From contig NC_134701.1 in assembly GCF_043290135.1 (NCBI RefSeq), positions 65,231,502 to 65,295,501 on the forward strand: 64,000 nucleotides of DNA, written 5' to 3'. The notes beneath the pieces are model-generated. The model was not told where the DNA came from. It saw nothing but the letters and a program-made list of their open reading frames with translations, and searched no databases. Shown here piece by piece: positions 54,274-64,000 of the stretch (position 1 is its first letter; every line of letters begins with the position of its first letter). The stretch is from Rhipicephalus microplus. Lineage: Eukaryota > Arthropoda > Arachnida > Ixodida > Ixodidae. Made by a program: the position numbers and the translations under genes.

Positions 54274-55584
54274 TCAATAATAAAAACGAAGACACTTTCT
54301 TCGTTTTGTACGCATCTTGGTGCCGTCTACGGAGCTTTTCGCCCACCTTTGATACTCATCAGCACCTACATGCTCGTTAGCTCTTCCGCGCGCACTGTCG
54401 TGGTGATTGCCTAGCAATTTATCACTCGAACACTGCCGCGTACTATGTGCTTTTCTGATCTGGCGGCTCGGACGCATATGATTCAGACCTTTCAGAGATG
54501 ACAACGGCACTTTTCTCGCGATTTCACTCCGCCGTTTGAAGCCCTTACTCAAACGCGTTGTGCCCATCGCGAGCTTTGCCTCACTGTTGCCCTTCGGACG
54601 CTTTCTACCATGCTTCTTTGCGTGGACTCGGGAGCCTTTCGTCCCACTCTGACGTTCTCCATCACTGATATGCTCCTCCACTGTCTCACGCGCACAGTGT
54701 TGATGATTGCCTATCAGTTCATCGTTAGACCACGGCCGCGTAGATTGCGCTTTTCTTTTCTATACTCTTCGGCTGCTCAGGCGCATGCGATGCAAGCTAG
54801 TCGGAGAAGACAACAGGCCTTTTCTCGCGAATCCACCACGCCGTTTGAAGGTCCTCGTCAAACGTGTCGCGCTGATCGCGAGCCTTGCCACGTTTCCGTT
54901 TTTCGGACGCTTTCTCTGTTTGGAAAACTCCTTGGTGCCAACTTTGGAGCCTTTAGTCCGCCTCTGACGCTCATCAATATCGTCCATAGGGCTGCAAGGT
55001 TCAAATCTCGTGGAACACTCTGTTAATCTTAACTCTGTTTTTACAACCACGGAATCCTCATACCCTGGTTCGACCACTGGCTCTTTTTCTTCGGAACGGG
55101 TTTGAATCTCCACCATGTCCTTATAGGCACTAGCCTTCACTTCGGCCTCAAATGGCACCGCCACTACATCGCACCGTTTGTGCGCTACCTTTACAAATGT
55201 TCGACCTGTAGCTTTCTCTTCAGTCTTAAGTGGCACCGCCGCTACATCGCGCCGTTCGTGCGCTACATCTCCGGATGTCTGGTCTCTTTGCTGCAATGCC
55301 ACCCCCTTTCGATGCATCTTTTCTAACTCCTTATTTAATTCCTGCACCTTCTTCCTAAGTTTTTCTTTTCTGCGCTCGATTACCTCTTTGTCCCACTTGC
55401 GCTTCTCTTCCTCTTCCTGATCTAATAAATACATATTCACGAAGTGCTCGATTTCCGCCTATTCAATTTCGCTTTCAAGAATTATTTGACGTAGTTGAGA
55501 TGCAAGCATATCGTCGTTAAAATTTAGATCGAGATCCGAACACAGGTTCAGCAAGTTCTCTTTCGTCAATCTCCTGAAGTCCAT
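54274..55584 (-). pseudogene. Element G Gag-like ORF with repeated basic modules
   Basis: Start Met at 55584: MDFRRLTKENLLNLCSDLDL resembles the N-terminal SAP-like helix pair of some tick Gag proteins. After a stop at about 55460, EEEEKRKWDKEVIERRKEKL is a strongly charged coiled-coil segment. Two or more copies of a module with ERQ..TKGS, KRPK, FKRR and ARK follow (54960-54760 and 54660-54480). The PLE cuts it at 54262. No zinc knuckle. Functional assignment as Gag is by position and the N-terminal pattern. Confidence 0.55.
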
Positions 55585-56126
55585 GACTACTGCTTTGCTT
55601 TGGCTCAGCTGTGACAAAACACAAACCCACCAGCGTCTGAGTTCTGGGTCTGCAGAAATGGAAGCCAGGCAAATTCCACCGCAGAGACCATAAGGTTAAG
55701 CACACAAGTAGTCCCACTTGGCCAACCTCCCTTTCTAACCTGTTTCCTGTTTCTTTTTCACTTTACTGATTTTCACAACTTCCCAAACTTTCCCGCAACG
55801 TACCCTTACAAATTCCGCAAAATTTAACACTCAATTCTATTGAAATATTTAAGCCTTCCTGCTTAATTTACTTGCTCAGATAACTATTTAGTGCTACTGC
55901 GTGCCGAGATAACAACCACAGTGGCCACGATGTAGTTGGTTAATCTATCTTTTAACGTGTCTAGGCTAAAAGACTCGATACACCTCAAGCACAAAGCCAG
56001 ACACTCACCCCATTACATGCGGTTCTGGTACGCTGCGCTGATCCCGCCGAATCCCAGGGCTTTACGCTGACCTCCGGTCCATGTCGTTCAGCGTCGCTGA
56101 GTCGTATCCCACCACTGCGAACCAGT
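55585..56126 (-). other. Element G leader with primer-binding-site candidate
   Basis: Two bases after the 5' LTR end (minus) comes TGGTTCGCAGTGGTGGGATA (56124-56105), which can pair with a tRNA 3' end. It is different from the primer sites of D, E and F. The rest is a non-coding leader of about 500 bases. Confidence 0.5.
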
Positions 56127-57203
56127 TGTTGCGACCGGGGTTTACAGGCACTGGAGGTCCGGGATGAACTTGTCGAGGCAGGAGGAAGAAAGACTTGAAT
56201 AGAGTTTATTTACATTATATACAAGGTGAGCTCTCGTACAAGACGAGCTCTTTCTTACATGGCGACCTTTCGAATCTGGCGCTCCTCAACATGGAACTCC
56301 CTCGAATGAGCCGGGACGCAGACAGTCAACTAGGTACCGGGCCGCTAACGAAAAGAGCAGAGGCGTGTGTCAGACTCTTCCTATGGATCACTACAATGAG
56401 CTCTGTTTACAAAACGTGTGACATCACTACGAGCGCCTCACCCACAAGACCCACCCGAAAGAAGTGACTAGTTGGTAAAAAAAAGAAAAAAATACCACCG
56501 GCGGGATCTTTCTGCATAGCAGCGCTTCGCGTGTCTGTATTTCTTTGATAGACGTTTCTGCAAATTGCAGAAACTTTAGTGTTCTGTAAATTTTAATTCG
56601 GCAGTTTCTGCAAAATACAGGAACTATATATTGTATTACAGCAGTTGTAATGCGACAGCAATAAATTGTAACGTTATGCGATGTAAAGCTGGCAGCTAAC
56701 TGCTTTGGATTCGATATCAAGTAACTCTAAAGAACAAAGGGGATGTGCTTTCCAGATCCTTAGACCAGAGAACACGTGCAGATGGTACTGTCCAATCACA
56801 GATCACACACAACTGGCGAGGAAGACGAGCATGCACGGCCACGTGAACGTCCAATATTGAGCCGTGATCACTTCAATCCAAGGTGGCACCAGCGAGGCTT
56901 CTCGTCGTGTGTGTGCTGCTGGTCGAGGGGTCTTAAGATCATGACAGCAAGCATCCAAGGTTCCGCCAAACTGCTCACTTAAATAGTCAGGTGATTTGCG
57001 GTTGGCCACCGCGGTCTCTTCCAAGGAAGATGCTGTATTTGTCCTGTCTTCTCCAACGGCCTACGGCGTCGTGGCGACGCGACATCTCGCCCTCCGGCTA
57101 GGAGGGACGATGCCTGGCGGTCATAGGCAGCCGGCTGGTTGGCTACTTGTTTGAAGATCCAAAGAGCGCCACTCCCTCGTCAGCTCGGGCGCCAGTCACA
57201 ACA
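56127..57203 (-). repeat. Element G 5' LTR (1077 bases, with insertion)
   Basis: Corresponds to 49990-50655 plus about 410 bases inserted between about 56313 and 56738. The insert contains a perfect palindrome at 56554-56574 (10-base arms). Confidence 0.85.
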
Positions 57204-58000
57204 GGGGGCCATTTCCGCTATCATCTGCCGGCCGAAACAAAGTACGCCGAAACAAAGACAGTACAACGCGCTACTGCTTCCGACGTCGCCCAATTTTTTA
57301 TGGACCAGATCGTTCTTCGACATGGCACCCTGTCGTGCGTAATCACAGACAGAGGAAAAGCATTCACGGCCCAGCTCAATCATGACGTATTCGAGCTCAG
57401 CTACACGAGCCATCGCAAGACCACGGCATATCATCCGCAGAGCAATGGCTTGACAGCGCGACTCAACAAGACCATCGCTGACATATTATCTATGTATGTA
57501 GATGTCCAGCATAAGACCTGAGACCAGGTGCTACCATACGCCACATTCGCGTACAACACTGTCATCCAGGAAACTACGCGAGTCACGCCTTTCCGTCTTG
57601 TCTATAGACGTGACGTCCAGACCATGCTGGAAGCGATGCTTGGACACAATTGCGACGCTTTGATCACTCCTGATGGTATGCAGCTTACCTAGTACGCTGA
57701 AGAAGAACGCCAGTTAGCACGCCTACACATTATGCACCAGCAGAGTACAGATGAATACCGCTATAACGCTCGCCATCGACAAGTTGAATACTATCCAGGC
57801 GATAAAGTTTGGGTGTGGACTCCACTCCAACGCCAGGGATTGTCAGAAAAACTGCTCAGTTGCTACATCAAACCATACAAAGTGTTGCGACGCGTGTGCG
57901 ATGTGAACTACGAGGTAGTCCCTGACGGCGCCTTCTCGTAACGGCGGCGAAGGCACTCCTCGGAGATTGTGCACGTAGGGCGACTGAAGCCGTACTTCAC
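57204..58000 (+). pseudogene. Element F integrase, C-terminal part
   Basis: Resumes the core with KYAETKTVQRATASDVAQFF, LSCVITDRGKAF (second Asp), then HPQSNGLTARLNKTI, where the catalytic Glu is Ala. A stop at 57519 is followed by ATFAYNTVIQETTRVTPFRL, then the frame 57732-57941 with YYPGDKVWVWTPLQRQGLSE and YKVLRRVCDVNYEVVPD, the GPY/F-type module, and IVHVGRLKPYFTR. Deleting element G restores the continuity of the domain but not of the open frame. Confidence 0.85.
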
Positions 58001-58118
58001 GCGGTAGTGCGACTGCGCATGAACCTCATCGCTGTTTTTGTGTCTGTGCGTATTTTTTGTTGGTTAGCCCCGACTTTGCCTGTGTACTTTCCAAGCATCA
58101 GCGCGATGCCCTTTTTTT

Positions 58119-58131
58119 CAGGGGGGGAATA
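58119..58131 (+). promoter_or_regulatory. Element F polypurine tract
   Basis: CAGGGGGGGAATAA just before the 3' LTR, the expected plus-strand primer. Confidence 0.7.
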
Positions 58132-58132
58132 A

Positions 58133-58308
58133 TGCCACTTGGCCGCTAGTTACGGCGAGCGCAAGCCATGGCTGCCCGCGATATTCTGGGGCAGCGGGTG
58201 CTCTAGCTAGTTGTGGTTGATTATTGGAGCAGCCACCTTGCCAGTTTTTGGTGCGTCTCCCCGCCGGCTCAGTTTTTCCAAGTTGAAGACCTTTTGTAGC
58301 ACGTGACA
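58133..58308 (+). repeat. Element F 3' LTR
   Basis: 176 bases with TG...CA ends (TGCCACTTGGCC to CACGTGACA), matching 45694-45882. It passes into (TA)n after two bases. Confidence 0.92.
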
Positions 58309-58309
58309 A

Positions 58310-58311
58310 TG

Positions 58312-58402
<91 letters not shown>
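58310..58402. repeat. (TA)n microsatellite at 3' end of element F
   Basis: About 45 TA units with one interruption near 58328. Confidence 0.97.
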
Positions 58403-58404
<2 letters not shown>

Positions 58405-58810
58405 TGGCTGACGAGTGTGGTAGGTCGTTTGTCCCCCCATCGTGACAAAGTTGGTTGGTATGTTATTCACGGGAACCTTGCTCTACGGTGCACAACATTT
58501 GCCTATAATTGTTCGCGTTATGACACTGCTGGTTACTCCTCGTTTTTCTTTTTGTAAGGCAGAACTGACAGCGATTCTGGATATAGTCCTAACGTTTCCA
58601 ACTGCCCCGATCAGCGAATGCACTGTCGACCCAGGCTGTGCATCCATGGGACAAGGCGCCTACTCGGATCTGACCTCCCCAGAGAACCAACGATCGTCTT
58701 CCTTGCGACGTGCTCTTTTCCCCAGTTTTTTGTCCGTCTGAGGTCTCCAACCCGTCATATTGGCGTTCGGGAAAATTGCTTTCTCGGTACTAATGCCAAT
58801 ATTAGGACGT
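58403..58810. other. Unrecognised stretch
   Basis: Open frames 58442-58741 and 58618-58818 show no motif. Nothing repetitive recognised. Confidence 0.3.
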
Positions 58811-59227
58811 TGTCGTGACGTGGTCGAAAGTAGAACGTTCGATATTCAGATGAAAACTGTTTATTCGGCCGAAATTTTCGAGAGTAAACTGAAGACGAGA
58901 TTACAGCAACGCACGGACACCGATGACGACGAACAGAGCGTCGGCGGGGGATCCACTGACAAGCGGAGATGTGCAGCGGCCTTTATACACGCGTTATGGA
59001 ATATAATAAGCCTTACCACTGGTCTTGGCGCAAGCTCTAGAATATTCTCGAGTGTTCACTTCTAGCGGCAAACCTTAACAGAACGATCTACAATAATCGC
59101 GAACGTTCTCGAAGAATAATGAGCAGTTTGGGCTCATTAGATGCGTTGTATATATGTTGCCATCGTCATGCGGGGAGATTTACATAAGACAAACCAGGCG
59201 GTGCATTAACATGAGACTAAAATAACA
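58811..59227 (-). repeat. Probable solo LTR
   Basis: The 417-base segment has TG...CA ends on both strands. On minus a TATA-like GTGTATAAAGGCCGC (near 58990) is followed about 120 bases later by AATAAAC (near 58862), the layout of an LTR promoter and polyadenylation signal. No internal coding flanks it and no target duplication was seen, so the boundaries are tentative. Confidence 0.45.
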
Positions 59228-59760
59228 CTTAACCTCTTTAACGGTCGCTGGCGGGTTGCACCTGCCAGCTTATTGTAGGGGGTGTGGCTGCCAACCTTTG
59301 GCAGTTAAGGCCACTTGTTTGTTTGGACATCAGGACAAGTGCAATAGGGAAGTGATGGAGGCTTTTTTCATTGAAAAGGAGGGGGAAAGGTGTGTAAGAA
59401 AGCCGTCTGTGGCCCTTGGTGAAAAAGAAGTTCGGTACCTGGGTTCTGCGCTGCCATTTTAAAGTTATTGTTAGTTTGTTATGGACTGTTCCGTATGTTT
59501 TCGACAAGTAGGAAGGTGTTCTTTTTTGTTTTTTCTCGATTGTTAAAACGTGTCGATGTTCAATATGATTGGGTTTGGTTTGTACCTTGTTTGCTTTGAT
59601 GCGCAGACGCCTTTGGTTTTCCACGTGACCGGGCCGAATGCTTGATATATGTGCGCGTATCTTCCAATAAAGTTTAGTTGCGAGTTCAGCGCGGTGTTGT
59701 CTCTTCCTCTGTTCTTGTCTATATTTCTGCGCTGTTTTTACTTCCCAAGTATGAACCCTA
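59228..59760 (+). mobile_element. 3' end of a Penelope-like element
   Basis: The plus frame to 59462 encodes the PLE endonuclease tail: CRGCGCQPLAVKATCLFGHQ, REVMEAFFIEKEGERCV and KPSVALGEKEVRYLGS. A 3' UTR follows with TTCCAATAAAGTTTAGTTGC (polyadenylation-like) and CTGCGCTGTTTTTACTT near its end. RT and the GIY-YIG core are missing. It belongs to the same subfamily as 7102-7563 and 26282-27296. Confidence 0.72.
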
Positions 59761-59794
59761 TAAATAGCCTAACTTTTGATCTTATTGCTCTTAC

Positions 59795-60420
59795 TCCGTA
59801 GCTTTCCGGTGCCCTGTTCTACATCTGACGTCCGGAGCTTCATCGGCTTATGTTCCTACTTTCGTCATTTTGTGAAAAACTTCACCGACCTTGCCAGGCC
59901 ACTCACAGATTTGCTGAAGAAGGATACCTTATTTTCATGGGGCACTGAGCAGGATCAAGCGTTCACCGCTCTCATCGGGTACCTAAATATGCCCCCATAC
60001 TTTCCCACTTTATTCCTTCTGCTGCCACAGGAGTTCGCACTGACGCCAGTGGCCACGGTATTCGCGCAGTCCTCGCTTAGTGGCCCCACGGCAGACAGTG
60101 CGTGATAGCTTACGTCAGTCGCCTGCTTTGTCCCCCTGAGAGGAATGATTCCGTCACCCAGAGAGAGTGTTTAGTTTTAGTTTGGGCCATCGTCAAGTTC
60201 CGACCATATTTATATGGTGACATGTTCTTCGTCGTTACTGACCACCACGCCCTCTGCTGGCTGACCTCTCTGGAAGACCCGACTGGACATCTGGGTTGCT
60301 GGGCTCTGAGGCTCCAGGAATTTTTGTTTAGCGTTAGCTATAAGTCTGGACGTTTGCACAAGGACGCAGACTGTCTTTCTCGTGATCCGGTGTACCCTCC
60401 TGATCCCGTTGCGACTGACC
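59795..60420 (+). pseudogene. Fragment H RT end and RNase H
   Basis: FPVPCSTSDVRSFIGLCSYF and RHFVKNFTDLARPLTDLL are the RT connection. RNase H has decayed around the first catalytic Asp (LTPVATVFAQSSLSG for the usual TDASGxGIGAVL) and continues with VIAYVSRLLCPPERN, FFVVTDHHALCWL and VSYKSGRLHKDADCLSRDP. Frame changes occur near 60050-60105. Confidence 0.83.
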
Positions 60421-61721
60421 TGGAGGGCAGCGTATTGGCGTTTACTGACATCGGCAATATGCGCATTGAACGACGACGGGATAAGTCAGTGCGCACTATC
60501 ATCAATGCCGTGAAGTCTGACAGCTATATGACGCTGAATCCCGTATGTTCGTGCTGCATGACGTCATCCTCTACCGCCGCAACGTCAGCACTGAAGACCC
60601 TGAGCTTCTGCTTGTTATTCCTCGTCATCTACGGCCTGCCATACATGAAAGACTTTACGATGCACCAACAGCGTGACATCTCGGCGTTTCTCTCACATAT
60701 GACCACGTGCGACGTCAGTTCTTCAGGCCAGGACTGTACCGCAGCTTGCGTCGATATGTCTCCACTTGCGACCTCTGCCAGCGCCGGAAAAGACCTTCTT
60801 TGCTGCCAGCTGAATATCTTCACCCAATTGTAGTCCCCTCTGAACCATTTCATCGCGTGGGACTCGACCTTCTTGGCTCTTTTTCGACGACGATACTGGG
60901 AAATAAATAGATCGCCATGACCACAGATTATGCGACCCGTTACGTGATAACGAAGGCCATGTCAAGCAGTTGCGCCTCTGACGTCGCGGATTTTCTTCTT
61001 CATGACGTCATCTTACACCACGGTGCACCCCGACAGATGCTTACGGACCACGGCATTTTTTTTCTTGTCCAAAGTTGTCGACGACCTCCTTCAATTATGT
61101 GCTACAGCGCATAAGCTATCTACCGCCTACCAGACACAAAATACTGGCCTAACTGAACGTCTCAACCACACGCTCACAGAGATGCTTTCGATGTACGTCT
61201 CCATAGATCATCGTGAATGGGACACCATGTTCGCATGTGACTTTCGCATATAATTCCTCTCGACATGGCACCACTAGATTTTTACCTTTTTATCTTTTGC
61301 ATGGTCGCGACCCCATATTGCCATTTGAAACCACCTTACCTCTCGAGCCGTCTGCTTTCGAGTACGCTCGTGATGCCATAGATCGGGCTCACATGGTAAG
61401 TTGCCCAGTCTCGTCTCACCAGGTCACAGAATATGCAGAAATCCTGCTGCGACCACTGGCATTGTAATATAACGTTTGCCCCGGAGTGACCGCGTGCTTC
61501 TCTGGTCACCATGTCGCCGTGTAGGTCTCTCCAAAAAACGTTTGTCCCGATATGCAGGGCCCTACCTAGCCTTGCGTCAAGTTAGTGACGTCAATTACGA
61601 GATACTACCATTGCAATTCAATACGTCGCCAATTTCGTCACTTGTTGACATTGTTCATGTTTCGCGCATGAAGCCCTACTTCTGTCGCACTTCTCCGGAC
61701 TTCACCGAGAGGGCGCTCTAA
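60421..61721 (+). pseudogene. Fragment H integrase
   Basis: Zinc-binding remnants (HLGVSLTYDHVRRQFF, CDLCQRRKR) are followed by core motifs HRVGLDLLGSF (first Asp), ATRYVITKA, GAPRQMLTDHG (second Asp) and NTGLTERLNHTL (Glu kept). The C-terminal part has DRVLLWSPCRRVGLSKK and LALRQVSDVNYEILP, then IVHVSRMKPYF. At least four frame breaks are present. Confidence 0.83.
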
Positions 61722-61904
61722 CGCCTGGAAGTCCTGTTACAGAAATGAAGTAAAGGAAGAGGAAGGACACAATCAGCTGAGAGGCGCGTGAGTGTGCCAA
61801 TCAGCTATTTTGACTCTTGCCTGTGGTTTTTCCTCTGTAAATGCATTTTGCACAGAAGTCACTGGTTCCGAGTATCTCGCTCGGACGTGTTCTTTACTTT
61901 CGTC
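61722..61904. other. Short unassigned stretch
   Basis: No motif. Possibly the 3' untranslated part of fragment H. Confidence 0.3.
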
Positions 61905-62880
61905 GTCTGTTCAGGTCACGTCGTGCAAAACTTGGTATATGTAAAGCTATCGAAATGGCCACGTACACATCGTCAGCGTGGTATATTGTCATGTTGTTAC
62001 ATTATAATTGATTTATATGTAGGGTTTAACATCTAAAACTCACCATATGATCATGAGAGACGCCGTAGTAGAGAACTACGGACGTTTCGACAACCAGGGG
62101 TTCTTTAATGTGCACCCAGATCTGAGAACACGGCTGCACAGAATTTTCGCTTCCATCGAAAATGCAGCCGCTGCAGCCGGGATTTGATCCCATGACCCAC
62201 GGGTCAGCAGTCAAGTACTTTAGCCACTAGACCACAGCGGTGGTCAGTGTTACGTGATAGACATGTAATGGTTATCATGTTCGCCCCATTTATATTGCTT
62301 TGTCACCCATTGACATCACGTGACACCAAATTTGGCATATGTGAAGCTAGGCAAAAGACCACGAGCACACTATGAGCGTAGCGTGTGGTCGAGTTCTACA
62401 TGACAAGCATGTGACGATCGTATTGTTTGGGCGTGCAATTTAACACCGTCGTCCATCCACATCACCTAATACCCAAATTGATATATATGAAGCCAGCGAA
62501 ATTGTCGCGAGCACATAATGAGTGTTGCCTGTAGTCATGTTCTTTGATGACATGCATTTTATGACCATCAAGTTTCCGCCAGTCATAACACCTTCCTCAT
62601 GCATTCACATCCCATAATACCAAATTTGGTATATGTTAGGCTTGGTATTAGCGCACCATGAGTGTGGCAGGTAGTCGTGACTTACCTGACATGTACGTCA
62701 TAATTTCCACTTTAGGGTCTGCCACTCATGTTCGCCATGCAGTCATGTCATACCATGCCAGTTTTGCTATGTGTGATGTAAAGGAAACCACCACAAGAGC
62801 AGAGAGACCAAGATATGTAAATAATGGCTTTTAAGACATACAAATCATGATTTTCATGTTAAGACGAGTCAATTATGCTC
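61905..62880. repeat. Satellite-like tandem repeat, about 145-base monomer
   Basis: A recurring block of the form AATTTGGTATATGTGAAGCT appears in diverged forms at about 61929, 62330, 62475, 62623 and 62760. Spacing is 137-148 bases between the last four. Monomers also share GAGCACATAATGAGTGT and TACATGACATGCAT-like segments. A SINE (62013-62240) interrupts the first interval. Confidence 0.72.
62013..62240 (-). repeat. Ruka-like SINE inserted in the satellite
   Basis: On plus it starts GTAGGGTTTAACATCTAAAA and ends with GGGATTTGATCCCATGACCC and CTTTAGCCACTAGACCACAG, the reversed B and A boxes. Same family as 27408 and 28372. Confidence 0.8.
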
Positions 62881-64000
62881 GCCGTACTGTCATGTTATGC
62901 CGTATCGATGTTGGTATTGATACCATTATCGAAAAGGCCAGGAGAGCTAAAAGGCGTTGGCAGCCAGATATATATATATATACTGTTGATGCTTTTGCTG
63001 GCTGTTGATTGTGCCAGCATTCCAGGAAGTGATGGGGGCATATTTTGAATTGCGGGCTCTGCAGGGCACCTGAGAGAGAGAAAAAAAGAAGAGTAAGGAG
63101 TGAGCCAGCACCTATGACAGAAACTCTTGCTTGATGCCACGTGGCAGGTCGAGCGCGCATTTGCAAACGGACATACGCACAGAGATATGCGCGGCACTGG
63201 TGGGAGTGTGGCTGTTAACCTTGAGGGGGGGGGGAGCACATAGTCAGTCCTTTACATTGACATAATAGAGAATGAAATAATGACTCGGGCAGAGAGGGGG
63301 AGATGCTGCGACGGACCCTCACTCTCCCCCACCTGTGCCCTGAAGGGGAACTGCACATGCTTATGCCCACACCTCACCACACACTTTCTATACTTTTACT
63401 TTAGGTGTCCCCTCATCGTCAAGGAGCTAAGCTGAGCCCAGCTTCAGCAAGAGTTCATGGAACCTAATGGAGGGCTTTTTCAAGCTGCTCGCCTCGATTA
63501 ACAAGCCCTTTTTCCTTTCGAAAATCGGAACTTTTTTTTACTTTTTTATCTTTTTATTATCCGACCCTTTTCTTCTTTCACTGTCTCTTTTATCGCCATC
63601 CCCCTTATCGAGCGCTCCTCCCCCATATCCTTACCTATTTCCTCCAACATATTAGTTTTTTTAGTTTTTTTCTTTTACTCAACCGCGAGGGTTGCCGAAA
63701 AGAGTGCCTGGCACTGCCTGTTTTCTTGGCTTATTAGCGGAGAAGGTCGAGCTGAGGGAAGGCGAGTGGTTGGCAGGACTGTACTATGGTGCCTTGCCTG
63801 ACGAAAGAACTTTTAAGCAAGCGACGACAGGCCTCGCATGCGGAGCGATTGCACGTGCTCTTCATGTGATGGTGACTGCCAGGTCGTTTCATCTCTGATT
63901 CAGCCGCGTTCGTCCCTAAAGCTAGCACCCGTTTACTCGCACGTAAAACAGACGATGCGTAAGTGATGTTGTCGCTTTGGATTGTGTACAGATCAGCGGC
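62881..64000. other. Unrecognised right end of window
   Basis: Contains a short (TA)n at 62970-62982, a G run at 63223-63232, and pyrimidine-rich sequence at 63500-63680. Short frames (for example 63692-63898 plus, 68 codons) show no domain. No gene can be supported. Confidence 0.35.

Larger units (their letters stand above)
49990..57203 (-). mobile_element. Nested LTR element G in the integrase gene of F
   Basis: LTRs at 49990-50655 and 56127-57203 share starts (TGTTG) and ends (GGGCGCCAGTCACAACA). The integrase of F resumes at 57204. A run of G at both edges (GGGG before, GGGGG after) may be the target duplication. Gag-like coding is on minus, placing the 5' LTR at the right. No protease, RT or integrase of its own was found, so it seems non-autonomous or deleted. 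It contains a PLE at 52734-54262. It is the youngest LTR insertion in this nest, except for that PLE. Confidence 0.85.
45694..58308 (+). mobile_element. Ty3/gypsy element F, split by nested LTR element G
   Basis: Matching LTRs at 45694-45882 and 58133-58308, primer-binding site at 45885, polypurine tract at 58119-58129, and gag, protease, RT, RNase H and integrase in standard order on plus. Integrase is interrupted from 49990 to 57203 by element G; without it F is about 5.4 kb. Several stops and frameshifts in gag and pol show it is inactive. (TA)n touches both LTR ends (45693 and 58310). Confidence 0.92.
59795..61721 (+). mobile_element. Ty3/gypsy fragment H: RT end, RNase H and integrase
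   Basis: 5'-truncated in RT and without a recognised LTR. RT end, RNase H, zinc-binding domain, integrase core and GPY/F-type module follow in standard order on plus with several stops and frameshifts. It is related to but distinct from D and F. Confidence 0.87.

Overview
The window looks like nuclear DNA of a hard tick (Ixodida, probably a metastriate genus). Supporting signs are several tRNA-derived SINE copies resembling the tick Ruka family, abundant Ty3/gypsy LTR elements, Penelope-like elements (PLEs) with GIY-YIG endonucleases, an RTE-type LINE, long (TA)n microsatellites, and no bacterial gene organisation. Almost everything recognisable is mobile DNA. The only convincing intact host-type gene is an intronless F-box/leucine-rich protein at 21077-22912 (minus). 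A decayed THAP-domain exon lies at 18533-18718.

Layout. 1-2762: minus-strand gypsy element A (gag, protease, start of reverse transcriptase, RT), running off the left edge. 2763-7100: a decayed minus-strand gypsy-type element whose domain order is gag-protease-integrase-RT-RNase H, the Gmr1-like arrangement. 7102-7563: 3' end of a PLE. 7564-12839: mostly unrecognised, with a SINE, a Tc1/mariner fragment, a near-perfect 22-bp hairpin, a GC-rich block and a (CA)n(TA)n tract. 12840-16170: decayed LINE. 16190-23869: G-rich minisatellite, tRNA-like SINE, THAP exon and F-box gene. 23870-28942: an RTE LINE broken up by a TTAA-type MITE, a fold-back PLE, SINEs and a PIF/Harbinger-like fragment. 29250-30838: gypsy gag-protease fragment related to A.

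31256-45693 is a chain of (TA)n tracts joined to retroelements: a ribozyme-like PLE terminus, a short gag-only LTR element (C), a PLE terminus, a complete gypsy element (D), a PLE with a 587-codon open frame between 709-bp inverted arms, tandem tRNA-SINE repeats, an LTR plus gag start (E), a LINE 3' end and another SINE. 45694-58308 is gypsy element F, whose integrase is split by a second LTR element (G, 49990-57203), which itself contains a PLE. 58403-61721 holds a probable solo LTR, a PLE end and a gypsy RT-integrase fragment (H). 61905-62880 is a satellite of about 145 bp interrupted by a SINE. No gene was recognised from 62880 to the end.

How the parts relate. Complete LTR elements C, D and F each have (TA)n directly against both outer LTR ends, and the single LTR of E abuts (TA)n on its outer side. 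PLE 3' ends also abut (TA)n. The PLE termini carry hammerhead ribozyme motifs, with a complete conserved core in the 39.3-42.8 kb copy and decayed versions elsewhere. These points, with the integrase-before-RT element, are the main items worth following up. Domain calls come from motif reading of translated sequence; no database search was run.
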